In this document: positions 6,811-13,974 of the stretch, in pieces
Numbering within the stretch: the stretch's first letter is position 1
Layout of the letters: each line of letters starts with the position of its first letter
DNA from: an uncultured Collinsella sp.
GTDB lineage: Bacteria; Actinomycetota; Coriobacteriia; Coriobacteriales; Coriobacteriaceae
Direction of reading: 5' to 3'
NCBI GenBank assembly: GCA_900752275.1
Contig: CAADUS010000013.1
Span: forward strand, 1 to 14,143
DNA: 14,143 bases
Program-made: the position numbers and the translations under genes
The notes under the pieces: model-generated
Told to the model about the DNA's origin: nothing
The model's database searches: none
The model's input: only the letters and a program-made list of their open reading frames with translations

Positions 6811-9549
6811 ATGGCAGCAACGGATATCGAGCGCGGGCTTTCGACCGCCGAGGTCGAGGAGCGCATCGCCGCCGGTAAGATCAACCGCAACATGGAGCTC
6901 AAGACCAAATCGGTCCGCGAGCTCATCATCGAGAACCTCTGCACGCTGTTTAACTTGATCAACGCTGTCTTGGCGATCTTGGTGTTGCTTACCGGATCGT
7001 TTAAGAATCTGACGTTCCTGTTCGTGGTGTTCCTCAATACCGCCATCGGCGTCATCCAGTCCATGCGTTCCAAGAAGATGGTCGACAAGCTTACGCTGCT
7101 GACCTCTAAGAAGGCCATCGCGGTGCGCGACGGTGCCGAGGTGGAGCTCGACCTTGACCAGATCGTGCTCGACGACATCATTCGCCTGGGGCGCGGTGAC
7201 CAGATTCCGGCCGACGCCGTGGTGGTGTCGGGCGAGGCACTTGTTAACGAGAGCCTGCTGACGGGCGAGAGCGATCCCATCAAAAAGCAGCCCGGCTCCG
7301 AGCTCATGAGCGGCAGCTTTATCGACTCGGGTCTGCTGCGCGCCCGCGTGATCCATGTTGGCGCCGACAACTACGTGGCAAAGATCAACAACGAGGCCAA
7401 GTACGTCAAAAAGGTCAATTCCGAGATTATGAACGCGCTCAACGCCATCGTGCGCTTTGCGAGCATTATCATGATTCCGCTTGGTCTGGCGCTCTTTTCC
7501 TCGAGCGTGAGTGAGCTTTGGGATGCCGCCGGTACGCCGGGCGATAGCGCGCTTTCGTGGTGCTTTTCCGAGCTGCTTGCCGGTCGCGTGCCCTCGTCGG
7601 CGCTGCTGTCCACGGTGGGCGCTCTTTTGGGCATGATTCCGCAGGGTCTGGTGCTGCTGACCTCGTCGGTACTTGCCATCGCCACGGTGCGCCTGGCGCG
7701 TCGCAAGGTGCTCGCGCAGCAGCTCTACTGCATCGAGACGCTCGCGCGCGTCGACGTGCTGTGCTTGGACAAGACGGGCACCATCACGTCGGGTCGCATG
7801 GAGGTCGAGGGCACCTATCCGTTGCCTGTTGAGGGTGTTGGCTTTGGCGCGGACTCGGACGAGGCGTCTGTCCCCGTCGAGACCACGGTCCTCGATTTTG
7901 CGCTCGCCAACGTGGCACGTGCCACCTCGGCAGACGCCAACGAGACCTGTCAGGCGCTGCTCAACTACTACGCCGACCGCCCGGTCGAGGCGTCCGAGCC
8001 GCTGGCGGTCATTCCGTTCTCGTCGTCCAAAAAGTGGAGCGGCGCCTCGTTTGCGCAAGGTTCCTATGTGATGGGCGCAGCGCAATTTGTGCTTTCGGAG
8101 CGCGCCTTTGCGCAGGTCGAGAACCGCGTGGCCGAGCTCGCCGATACCTGCCGCGTGCTTGTGGTGGCCCGTGTGGACGGTTTTACACCCGATGGCGATA
8201 TGGTGGGCGAGGCAGAGCCTGTGGGCTTTGTGACCATTCGCGATGAGATTCGCACCTCGGCCGCCGAGACCATCGGCTACTTTAACGAGCAGGGCGTGAC
8301 CCTCAACGTTATCAGCGGCGACGACCCGCGCACGGTGTCGTCGATCGCGCGCGTGGTGGGCATACCGGGGGCCGATGCCTACGTCGACGCCACGACGCTC
8401 GATACGCCGTCCAAGCTCGATGCGGCAGTGGACCGCTATCACGTCTTTGGTCGCGTGACCCCGCAACAGAAGCGCGAGCTCGTGCAGGCGCTCAAGCGTC
8501 GCGACCATACCGTTGCCATGACGGGCGACGGCGTCAACGACGTGCTGGCGCTCAAGGAGGCCGACTGCTCCGTGGCCATGGCCGCCGGTTCCGATGCTGC
8601 GCGCAACGTGGCCGAGATCGTGCTGGTCGACAACGATTTTGCCTCGATGCCCGCCGTGGTGGCCGAGGGTCGTCGTTCCATCAACAACCTGCAGCGCTCT
8701 GCGGCGCTGTTTCTGACCAAGACGCTGTTTTCGATGGGCTTGTCGGCGCTGTGTATCGCGTTTCCGCCGTATCCCTTCGAGCCGATTCAGATGACACTCA
8801 TTAACTTCTTCTGCATCGGCGCGCCGGGCTTTGTGCTTGGTCTGGAGCCCAATAATGCCCGCGTGAAGGGGTCATTCTTGACCAGCGTGCTCAAGCGTGC
8901 GCTGCCAGCGTCGCTGGCGGTCATTATGGCCGCGGCGCTCGATATCTTTGTGGCGCGCGTGTTCGGCTTTAACCAGCTTACCCTTTCGACTATGTGCCTG
9001 CTTACGTCGTGCGCGGCGAGCGTGAGCCTGATCTGGCGTATCTCGCAGCCGCTCACCCCCTTGCGCGTGGTGCTTTTTGTGTTTGTCGTCGTCGGCATCC
9101 TGGCGGGTGTTATCGGATTCCCGGAGCTGCTGTCCATCGCCAACCTGTCGATGGGCGAGGCGGTTATCTTGCTGGCGATCGTCGTCTTTACCTGCACGGT
9201 GTTCTTTAAGCTCGCCACGATGATGGATTCGCTCAAGCCGCGTCGTCGTCATGCCGCAACTGGCTTTGGCCGCGGCGTTCGCGTTCGCCTGGGTCGTGGT
9301 GGCGGCAAGGTGAGCTCGACGGGTTCAACTGCCCAGCGTTTTGCCAAGCGCGTTGCCGCCGATGTGGCGCAGCGCCGTGAGGAGCGCACCGCTCGCGAGG
9401 CCGAGGTTCGCGCGCTCGAGGGCGTGGAAAAGGCCCAGCCCAAGAAAAAGAAGAGCGCGGGCGCCAAACGTTCGCGGGTGACCAAGTCCGCCCAGGGCAT
9501 TAAGGTCTCAATGCCGAGCAAGAAGAAAAAGCCCGCAAAGAAAGCCTAG
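6811..9549 (+). CDS. P-type cation-translocating ATPase, CtpE-like, with basic C-terminal tail
   Basis: This is an ATP-driven cation pump of the cytoplasmic membrane. The 912 residues show the actuator TGES at 151-154, the phosphorylation motif DKTGT with D320, the hinge TGDGVND at 571-577 and about ten hydrophobic segments. The helix-4 motif is PQGL (277-280) instead of the usual PEGL. Helix 6 reads INFFCIGAPGF, lacking the acidic ligand of SERCA-type calcium pumps. That pattern resembles mycobacterial CtpE, linked to calcium uptake, so calcium or another divalent cation is inferred, not shown. Residues from about 809 form a tail rich in Lys and Arg ending in KKKKPAKKA. I chose the ATG at 6811. 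The ATG at 6799 is an alternative, and the frame remains open back through the tRNA, which cannot be coding. No clear promoter lies between the tRNA terminator and this gene. Confidence 0.9.
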   Translation: MAATDIERGLSTAEVEERIAAGKINRNMELKTKSVRELIIENLCTLFNLINAVLAILVLLTGSFKNLTFLFVVFLNTAIGVIQSMRSKKMVDKLTLLTSKKAIAVRDGAEVELDLDQIVLDDIIRLGRGDQIPADAVVVSGEALVNESLLTGESDPIKKQPGSELMSGSFIDSGLLRARVIHVGADNYVAKINNEAKYVKKVNSEIMNALNAIVRFASIIMIPLGLALFSSSVSELWDAAGTPGDSALSWCFSELLAGRVPSSALLSTVGALLGMIPQGLVLLTSSVLAIATVRLARRKVLAQQLYCIETLARVDVLCLDKTGTITSGRMEVEGTYPLPVEGVGFGADSDEASVPVETTVLDFALANVARATSADANETCQALLNYYADRPVEASEPLAVIPFSSSKKWSGASFAQGSYVMGAAQFVLSERAFAQVENRVAELADTCRVLVVARVDGFTPDGDMVGEAEPVGFVTIRDEIRTSAAETIGYFNEQGVTLNVISGDDPRTVSSIARVVGIPGADAYVDATTLDTPSKLDAAVDRYHVFGRVTPQQKRELVQALKRRDHTVAMTGDGVNDVLALKEADCSVAMAAGSDAARNVAEIVLVDNDFASMPAVVAEGRRSINNLQRSAALFLTKTLFSMGLSALCIAFPPYPFEPIQMTLINFFCIGAPGFVLGLEPNNARVKGSFLTSVLKRALPASLAVIMAAALDIFVARVFGFNQLTLSTMCLLTSCAASVSLIWRISQPLTPLRVVLFVFVVVGILAGVIGFPELLSIANLSMGEAVILLAIVVFTCTVFFKLATMMDSLKPRRRHAATGFGRGVRVRLGRGGGKVSSTGSTAQRFAKRVAADVAQRREERTAREAEVRALEGVEKAQPKKKKSAGAKRSRVTKSAQGIKVSMPSKKKKPAKKA

Positions 9550-9556
9550 CCCTAGT

Positions 9557-9579
9557 CGCCGGGGGATGATTTCCTGGCG
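9557..9579 (+). other. Weak hairpin after the ATPase gene
   Basis: CGCCGGGGGA (9557-9566) can pair with TTTCCTGGCG (9570-9579) over 10 positions, three of them G:U, with a 3-nt loop. It starts 7 nt after the stop codon. No T-run follows, so termination here is doubtful. Confidence 0.3.
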
Positions 9580-9618
9580 ATGTTGAATTGGTGCCTTGCT
9601 CCTGTGGGGGCGTGGCGA

Positions 9619-9627
9619 TGCTATGCT
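9619..9627 (+). promoter_or_regulatory. Candidate extended -10 promoter (TGCTATGCT) for the zinc-ribbon gene
   Basis: TG-N-TATGCT matches an extended -10 element and lies 40 nt before the GTG start at 9668. A weak TTGCTC at 9596-9601 is 20 nt upstream of the hexamer, which is longer than ideal. It is the only promoter-like signal in the 118-nt gap. Confidence 0.4.
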
Positions 9628-9667
9628 CTAACCTCGACTGTATGAATTGCTCCGAAAAGAGGAAGCC

Positions 9668-10840
9668 GTGATCTGCCCGCATTGCCTTAAGACTATAGAA
9701 GACGGCGCCTCGTTCTGCCCCTACTGCAACGCATACGTTGGTCCGGGCGACGGTCCCGAGCATACCGAGTTCGTATTCTGCGACGGCTGCGGCGCACGCC
9801 TGTCCCCGCACGACCGCACCTGTCCCAAGTGCGGGCGCCCCGCCCCGGGCATCCTTTCCAAAGACGCGGCTGCATCCGATCTGGCGGCAGGCCGCACGGC
9901 CGGCTTTCCGCGCTTGACGCAGGAGCAGATCGATACCGAGGTGCCCCATGCGCCGGCGTCTGCCGCGGCGGTGCTTTCGGACGCCGCCGATCCCAACGAG
10001 ACTTGTGTGCTGCCGGCCTTCGACAAGGACTTCGGCATCCCTAAGTTGGACATGCCGACGCCGGTTTCCCTGCGCGACGATGCTCAGTCCAGCAAAAAGA
10101 AGCCCAAGCGAAAGGTGCATCCCGATGAGGACGCTTACCACAAGCATAAGCGTCATATCCCTAAGCCGGTCATTGTCATAGCCCTGCTCGCGGCCGTGTG
10201 CGGCGGTGCCTATTGGTTTGTGACGACCGACCCCTTGGGCGTCATGCCGGGATTCTATAGCGAGTTTGGCCATGCCGCGCAGAGTACTTTCCCTTCGCGC
10301 CAGAAGGGCGAGCAGACTCAGGACGATGCCGTCAAGGTCGATGAGAGCGATGGCGACGACACCTCCGACGTGGTCAAGGAGGAGGTCGTGCTCACTGACG
10401 ATGAACTTTATGCCAAGCTCGACCAGATTTACCAGACGATCCTCTCGTACAACACCGAGGACCAGATCGGCGAGGTGATCGCCTCCTTTAACAGCGGCTA
10501 TCTGCGCTCTACGCTCAGCACGCGCCAGGAGATGTCGCAGAGCGCCTATGACCTGCGCGACCGCATCAAGCAGACGCAGGACGAACTCGACAATCTTAAG
10601 TACCAGGACGACACAGCCTATGCCGATGACATCGAGCACCTCAAGCAGCTCTCCGAGTGGATGTACGAGCGTGTCGATGTGATTTGCCAGAGCTGGGACA
10701 TTTCGCTGTCCATCCCCGATGGTGAGTCGATGAGCGCTCGCCAGAGCGAGATCTTGGCACCCATGGCGCAGGGCGGCAACAGTGCGCTCAACCAGTACGA
10801 TGCCAACGTGGGCGCTTGGAAGCCGCGGCAGCGCTCGTAA
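9668..10840 (+). CDS. Uncharacterised single-pass membrane protein with two N-terminal zinc ribbons
   Basis: The function is unknown. The 390 residues begin with a zinc ribbon, C3-P-H-C6 with C17-P-Y-C20. A second follows with C38/C41 and C52-P-K-C55. A low-complexity linker leads to a very basic stretch (SSKKKPKRK and HKHKRH) and one hydrophobic helix at about 167-186. The helix is followed by an acidic patch and a helical, coiled-coil-like C-terminal domain. By the positive-inside rule the zinc ribbons are cytoplasmic and the C-terminus external. I chose GTG at 9668 because AGAGGAAG precedes it by a few bases and the protein then opens directly on the first CxxC pair. An upstream in-frame TTG at 9647 has no such site. 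Paired zinc ribbons before a membrane helix are common in uncharacterised Firmicutes and Actinobacteria proteins. The next gene has its own promoter, so this may be monocistronic. Confidence 0.85.
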   Translation: MICPHCLKTIEDGASFCPYCNAYVGPGDGPEHTEFVFCDGCGARLSPHDRTCPKCGRPAPGILSKDAAASDLAAGRTAGFPRLTQEQIDTEVPHAPASAAAVLSDAADPNETCVLPAFDKDFGIPKLDMPTPVSLRDDAQSSKKKPKRKVHPDEDAYHKHKRHIPKPVIVIALLAAVCGGAYWFVTTDPLGVMPGFYSEFGHAAQSTFPSRQKGEQTQDDAVKVDESDGDDTSDVVKEEVVLTDDELYAKLDQIYQTILSYNTEDQIGEVIASFNSGYLRSTLSTRQEMSQSAYDLRDRIKQTQDELDNLKYQDDTAYADDIEHLKQLSEWMYERVDVICQSWDISLSIPDGESMSARQSEILAPMAQGGNSALNQYDANVGAWKPRQRS

Positions 10841-10875
10841 TTAATGCGCCTAAGCGGTATAACCTGCGTGCGCAA

Positions 10876-10905
10876 TTGATGGAAGCCTGTGCTTATTGCT
10901 ACAAT
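10876..10905 (+). promoter_or_regulatory. Promoter of the cyclophilin-TPR gene pair
   Basis: TTGATG (10876-10881) and TACAAT (10900-10905) are 18 nt apart. The -10 is preceded by TGC, giving an extended -10 form (TGCTACAAT). It lies 39 nt upstream of the isomerase ATG. Confidence 0.65.
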
Positions 10906-10944
10906 TCCAACAAATATGCTTTAAACGCACGAGGAAGGAACCAC

Positions 10945-11487
10945 ATGTTTGGTTTTAAGAAAGAGCTCTACACGCCCGAGTACCAGCTTGCCGGCGATGA
11001 GTGCGCGGTGATCGAGACGTCGAAGGGTACCATCAAGGTCAAGTTTGACGGCGAGGGCGCTCCCATCCACGTGGCGAACTTCTGCGAGCTTTCCACGATG
11101 GGTTTTTACGATGGCCTTAAGTTCCATCGCTATGTTCCCGGTTTTGTGATCCAGGGCGGCGACCCCAATACCCGCGATATGTCCGGCGCCGATGTCGCCG
11201 CCGGCCTTGAGGGCCCCGACGGCATGCCCGGTACCGGCGGCCCTGGTTACTGCATCAAGGGCGAGTTCGCTACCAATCCTCGTAACAGCCACGTCGACGG
11301 TGCGCTTGCCATGGCACGTTCCATGGATCCCGATTCCGCGGGTTCGCAGTTCTACTTCTGCCTGGGCGCCCAGCATAACCTCGACTCCGGCTACACCGTC
11401 TTTGGCACCACGGTCGAGGGCCTCGATGTGATTTCGCAGTTGCGTGCCGGCGACGAGATCGTCCACGTCGAGATCGTTCACGAGTAA
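10945..11487 (+). CDS. Cyclophilin-type peptidyl-prolyl cis-trans isomerase
   Basis: It catalyses cis-trans isomerisation of peptidyl-proline bonds and so assists protein folding. The 180 residues show the cyclophilin core: FHR at 60-62 with the catalytic arginine R62, FVIQGGDP at 67-74, ALAMARS at 120-126, AGSQFYFCLG at 132-141 and YTVFG at 150-154. There is no signal peptide or membrane helix, so it should be cytoplasmic. The position of the cyclosporin-contact tryptophan of human CypA is not Trp here (HNLDSGYTVFG), as is usual for many bacterial forms. The ATG at 10945 follows GAGGAAGGA at good spacing. The TPR gene begins 11 nt after its stop, so the two are probably one transcription unit. 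It resembles PpiB-type enzymes, but I leave the symbol open. Confidence 0.95.
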   Translation: MFGFKKELYTPEYQLAGDECAVIETSKGTIKVKFDGEGAPIHVANFCELSTMGFYDGLKFHRYVPGFVIQGGDPNTRDMSGADVAAGLEGPDGMPGTGGPGYCIKGEFATNPRNSHVDGALAMARSMDPDSAGSQFYFCLGAQHNLDSGYTVFGTTVEGLDVISQLRAGDEIVHVEIVHE

Positions 11488-11498
11488 AGGGGACTTCC

Positions 11499-12794
11499 TT
11501 GAATAGCCAGCTGATCCAACAGGGCCGCGCCGCTTATCGCGCGGGTGATTATTCCGCTGCCGCCCAGATGCTCGGTGCGGCAAAGACCCCCAGCGAGATT
11601 ATGGGCGAGGCCGACCATCTGCGCGGCAACGCCTTGATGCACCTGGGCATGTATGCCGAGGCCGCTGAGGGCTACGCCGCCGCCCTCAATGACGGTACCT
11701 ATGGCAAGCGCGGAGCGCTGCTCACCAACCGCGGCAAGGCGCTTGCTGCCGTGGGTGACTATGCGACCGCAGCCCAGGCGTTCTCTGCCGCAACGCAGGA
11801 TGCATCCTATGCCACGCCGTTTAAGGCCTGTCTGGGTTTGGGCAACGCCCTGTTCCAGTCGGGTGATTATGCCAATGCCGGCACTGCCTTCCGTCAGGCA
11901 GCCATCGATGGTGCCAACCCGGCTCCCGCCGCCGCCCTCGGCGATCTTGGCCGCTGCTTCATTAAGCTTGGCCGTCCGGCAGACGCCGTGGAGACCTTCC
12001 GCACGGCCATCGACTTTGCCGGTCCGCGCGACGACACGCGTGCGCTTAACGCTGGTATGGGCGAGGCGCTCTCTGCCGCCGGTCGCCCCTCTGACGCGCT
12101 CGATGCTTTCCACGCCGCCACCGCCGATGGCATCTACCAGCTTACGCCCGAGCAGGCCGACGAGCTTGCCCGCGTGCAAGATTCCCTCGCTGCGCTTTCG
12201 GCCCAGACGGCCATGGCCACGGCTCCGGCGCCCGCGATGGATGCTCCGGCCGTTGACCCGCTCGACCCCACGGGTGCTACCGGTCAGTTTATGCCCGACC
12301 CCTCGGACACCGGCTTCTTTACCCTGTCCGAGTCCGAGATGGTTCAGCAGGACCGCAAGGAGGCCAAGGTCCGTCGTCGCCATCGCCATACGGGCCTCAA
12401 GGTCTTCTTGGTGCTGCTTCTGCTGATTGTCCTTGCTGCAGGCGGTCTTGGCTTTGCCTACACGCGCGGCCTGGGCTTCCCTTCGCAGGAGTCTGTCGTC
12501 ACCGACCTGTTCCAGGCCGCAGGTGACGGCGATACCGCCAAGGCCGAGTCCTGCCTGGCCTCTAGCCTGTCCGAGGACGCCAAGTCGATGATCGTTTCCT
12601 CGATTCCGCAGGGCGCCACCGTCTCCATCGAGGGCATGGATCAGTCTATGACCGAGACCACTGCCAAGGTCAAGGCGTCGCTGTCCAAGGGCGGCGAGCA
12701 GGAGTACACCGTCAAGTTCGTGCGCTCCGACAACCATATCGGTTGGGCCGTCTCCTCGCTCGACATCGATCTCTCCGCCGCTGACAACCAGTAG
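11499..12794 (+). CDS. TPR-repeat protein with one membrane helix and external C-terminal domain
   Basis: The function is unknown. The 431 residues start with about six tetratricopeptide-like units in residues 1-230, seen in recurring phrases such as AGDYSAAAQM, GMYAEAAEGY, VGDYATAAQAF, SGDYANAGTAF and AGRPSDALDAF. These usually bind partner proteins. An Ala/Pro linker and a basic patch (VRRRHRHTGLK) precede a strongly hydrophobic helix at about 302-324. The last 105 residues contain no cysteine pair or enzyme motif that I recognise except C355. Their ESVVTDLFQAAGDGDTAKAE opening resembles the first helices of NTF2-like or DUF4878-like domains, which is only a suggestion. TPRs should be inside and the tail outside the membrane. 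The start is TTG, supported by AAAGGGGA 5 nt before it, which overlaps the end of the isomerase gene. mreB lies 115 nt downstream. Confidence 0.85.
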   Translation: MNSQLIQQGRAAYRAGDYSAAAQMLGAAKTPSEIMGEADHLRGNALMHLGMYAEAAEGYAAALNDGTYGKRGALLTNRGKALAAVGDYATAAQAFSAATQDASYATPFKACLGLGNALFQSGDYANAGTAFRQAAIDGANPAPAAALGDLGRCFIKLGRPADAVETFRTAIDFAGPRDDTRALNAGMGEALSAAGRPSDALDAFHAATADGIYQLTPEQADELARVQDSLAALSAQTAMATAPAPAMDAPAVDPLDPTGATGQFMPDPSDTGFFTLSESEMVQQDRKEAKVRRRHRHTGLKVFLVLLLLIVLAAGGLGFAYTRGLGFPSQESVVTDLFQAAGDGDTAKAESCLASSLSEDAKSMIVSSIPQGATVSIEGMDQSMTETTAKVKASLSKGGEQEYTVKFVRSDNHIGWAVSSLDIDLSAADNQ

Positions 12795-12811
12795 TGACCT
12801 TATGAGATTTG

Positions 12812-12855
12812 GCGCTGCCCGGTGCTTCACCGCAAGTGAGGTGCCGGGCTTGCGC
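12812..12855. terminator. Long hairpin between the TPR gene and mreB
   Basis: GCCCGGTGCTTCAC (12817-12830) pairs with GTGAGGTGCCGGGC (12836-12849) over 14 positions with three G:U pairs and a 5-nt loop. GCGC on each side (12812-12815 and 12852-12855) can lengthen it past a small bulge. Only two T follow the main stem, so as an intrinsic terminator it is weak. It may end or protect the cyclophilin-TPR transcript. Confidence 0.5.
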
Positions 12856-12858
12856 TAG

Positions 12859-12864
12859 TATGAT
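12859..12864 (+). promoter_or_regulatory. Candidate -10 box (TATGAT) upstream of mreB
   Basis: TATGAT lies 45 nt before the mreB start and just after the hairpin. No convincing -35 hexamer is seen, because that region is occupied by the hairpin arm. This is a weak candidate. Confidence 0.3.
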
Positions 12865-12899
12865 GGGCTAGTAGTTTTCCAGCAATCATCCAACACATC

Positions 12900-12904
12900 A
12901 GGAG
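12900..12904 (+). promoter_or_regulatory. Ribosome binding site of mreB, supporting the TTG start
   Basis: AGGAG ends 5 nt before the TTG at 12910. The first in-frame ATG at 12922 is 17 nt away, too far to use this site, so the site decides for TTG. Confidence 0.75.
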
Positions 12905-12909
12905 TTGCG

Positions 12910-13953
12910 TTGTTTTCTTTGATGGATATGTTTTTCGGTAGCTATGCGGGCGATCTTGCCATCGACCTCGGCACCGCCAACACGCTTGTCTCCGTGCGCG
13001 GCAAGGGCATCGTCATTCGTGAGCCCTCCGTTGTCGCCATCGACAAGAACGATGAGCGCATCCTGGCTGTCGGTATCGAGGCAAAGCGCATGCTCGGCCG
13101 TACGCCCGGCAACATCGTGGCCGTTCGTCCCCTGAAGGACGGCGTCATCGCCGACTTCGATGTTACCGAGGCTATGCTTCGCTATTTTATCGACAAGGCG
13201 TCCGAGAAGCGCTATCCGTGGACCCCGCGTCCGCGCGTTGTCGTCTGCGTTCCCTCCGGCGTCACGTCGGTCGAGAAGCGTGCTGTCTTTGAGGCCACGA
13301 TCCAAGCTGGCGCTCGCCAGGCCTACCTGATCGAGGAGCCCATGGCTGCCGCTATCGGCGCCGATCTGCCCGTCGAGGAACCCACCGGCTCCATGGTCAT
13401 CGACATCGGTGGCGGTACCACCGAGGTTGCCGTTATCGCTATGGGTGGCATCGTCGTCTCGCAGTCCATCCGTATTGCCGGCGACGAGTTCGATCAGGCC
13501 ATCCTCACGCACGTTCGTGATGCCTACAACTTGGCCATCGGCGAGCGTACGGCAGAGGACATCAAGATCAAGGTCGGCTCCGCCGTGCCGCTCAAGGACG
13601 AGCTCGACGTCGAGGTCAACGGCCGCGACGTGATCACCGGTCTGCCCAAGACCGTGCGCATCGAGAGCGAGGAGATTCGTCGCGCACTCAACAAGCCGCT
13701 CGACGAGATGGCCAAGGCCGTCAAGGACGCACTCGATGCCACGCCGCCCGATCTTGCCTCGGACCTTATGTACTACGGCATTTTGCTGACCGGTGGCGGC
13801 GCGCTGCTGCGCGGTCTCGACGTGCGCCTGCGCGATGAGACCGGCGTTTCGGTCAACGTCAGCCCCACGGCGCTCGATAACGTCGTTAACGGCTGTGCCC
13901 GCGTGCTCGAGGCCAATGCGTTTGATGGCGGCTTCGTCCAGACCAATGCTTAA
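12910..13953 (+). CDS. mreB: Rod shape-determining actin homologue MreB
   Basis: It is a bacterial actin that forms membrane-associated filaments and guides lateral cell-wall synthesis together with MreC, MreD, RodA and PBP2. The 347 residues are full length. The ATPase motifs are in order: phosphate 1 DLGTANT at 19-25, the IEEPMAAAIG block at 141-150, phosphate 2 DIGGGTTEVAV at 165-175, and the adenosine motif LTGGGALLRG at 293-302. The N-terminal MFSLMDMFFG is amphipathic to hydrophobic, as expected for membrane contact. The start is TTG with AGGAG 5 nt upstream. mreC begins 21 nt after the stop, which is the classical mreBC order. An MreB-like paralogue (Mbl) is possible, but mreC directly downstream favours MreB. 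Confidence 0.96.
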   Translation: MFSLMDMFFGSYAGDLAIDLGTANTLVSVRGKGIVIREPSVVAIDKNDERILAVGIEAKRMLGRTPGNIVAVRPLKDGVIADFDVTEAMLRYFIDKASEKRYPWTPRPRVVVCVPSGVTSVEKRAVFEATIQAGARQAYLIEEPMAAAIGADLPVEEPTGSMVIDIGGGTTEVAVIAMGGIVVSQSIRIAGDEFDQAILTHVRDAYNLAIGERTAEDIKIKVGSAVPLKDELDVEVNGRDVITGLPKTVRIESEEIRRALNKPLDEMAKAVKDALDATPPDLASDLMYYGILLTGGGALLRGLDVRLRDETGVSVNVSPTALDNVVNGCARVLEANAFDGGFVQTNA

Positions 13954-13974
13954 TTTCCAAAAGGTGGATTCCAT

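Noticed and set aside
6781..8508. 575-codon minus-strand open frame opposite the ATPase
   Set aside because: It mirrors a gene with all P-type motifs, and its His/Arg-rich composition is typical of antisense frames in high-GC DNA.
9500..10639. 379-codon minus-strand open frame opposite the zinc-ribbon gene
   Set aside because: It spans the intergenic gap and the end of the ATPase. The plus strand has the CxxC pairs, ribosome site and helix.
11478..12830. 450-codon minus-strand open frame opposite the TPR gene
   Set aside because: It is Gly/Arg/His-rich and antisense to clear TPR repeats.
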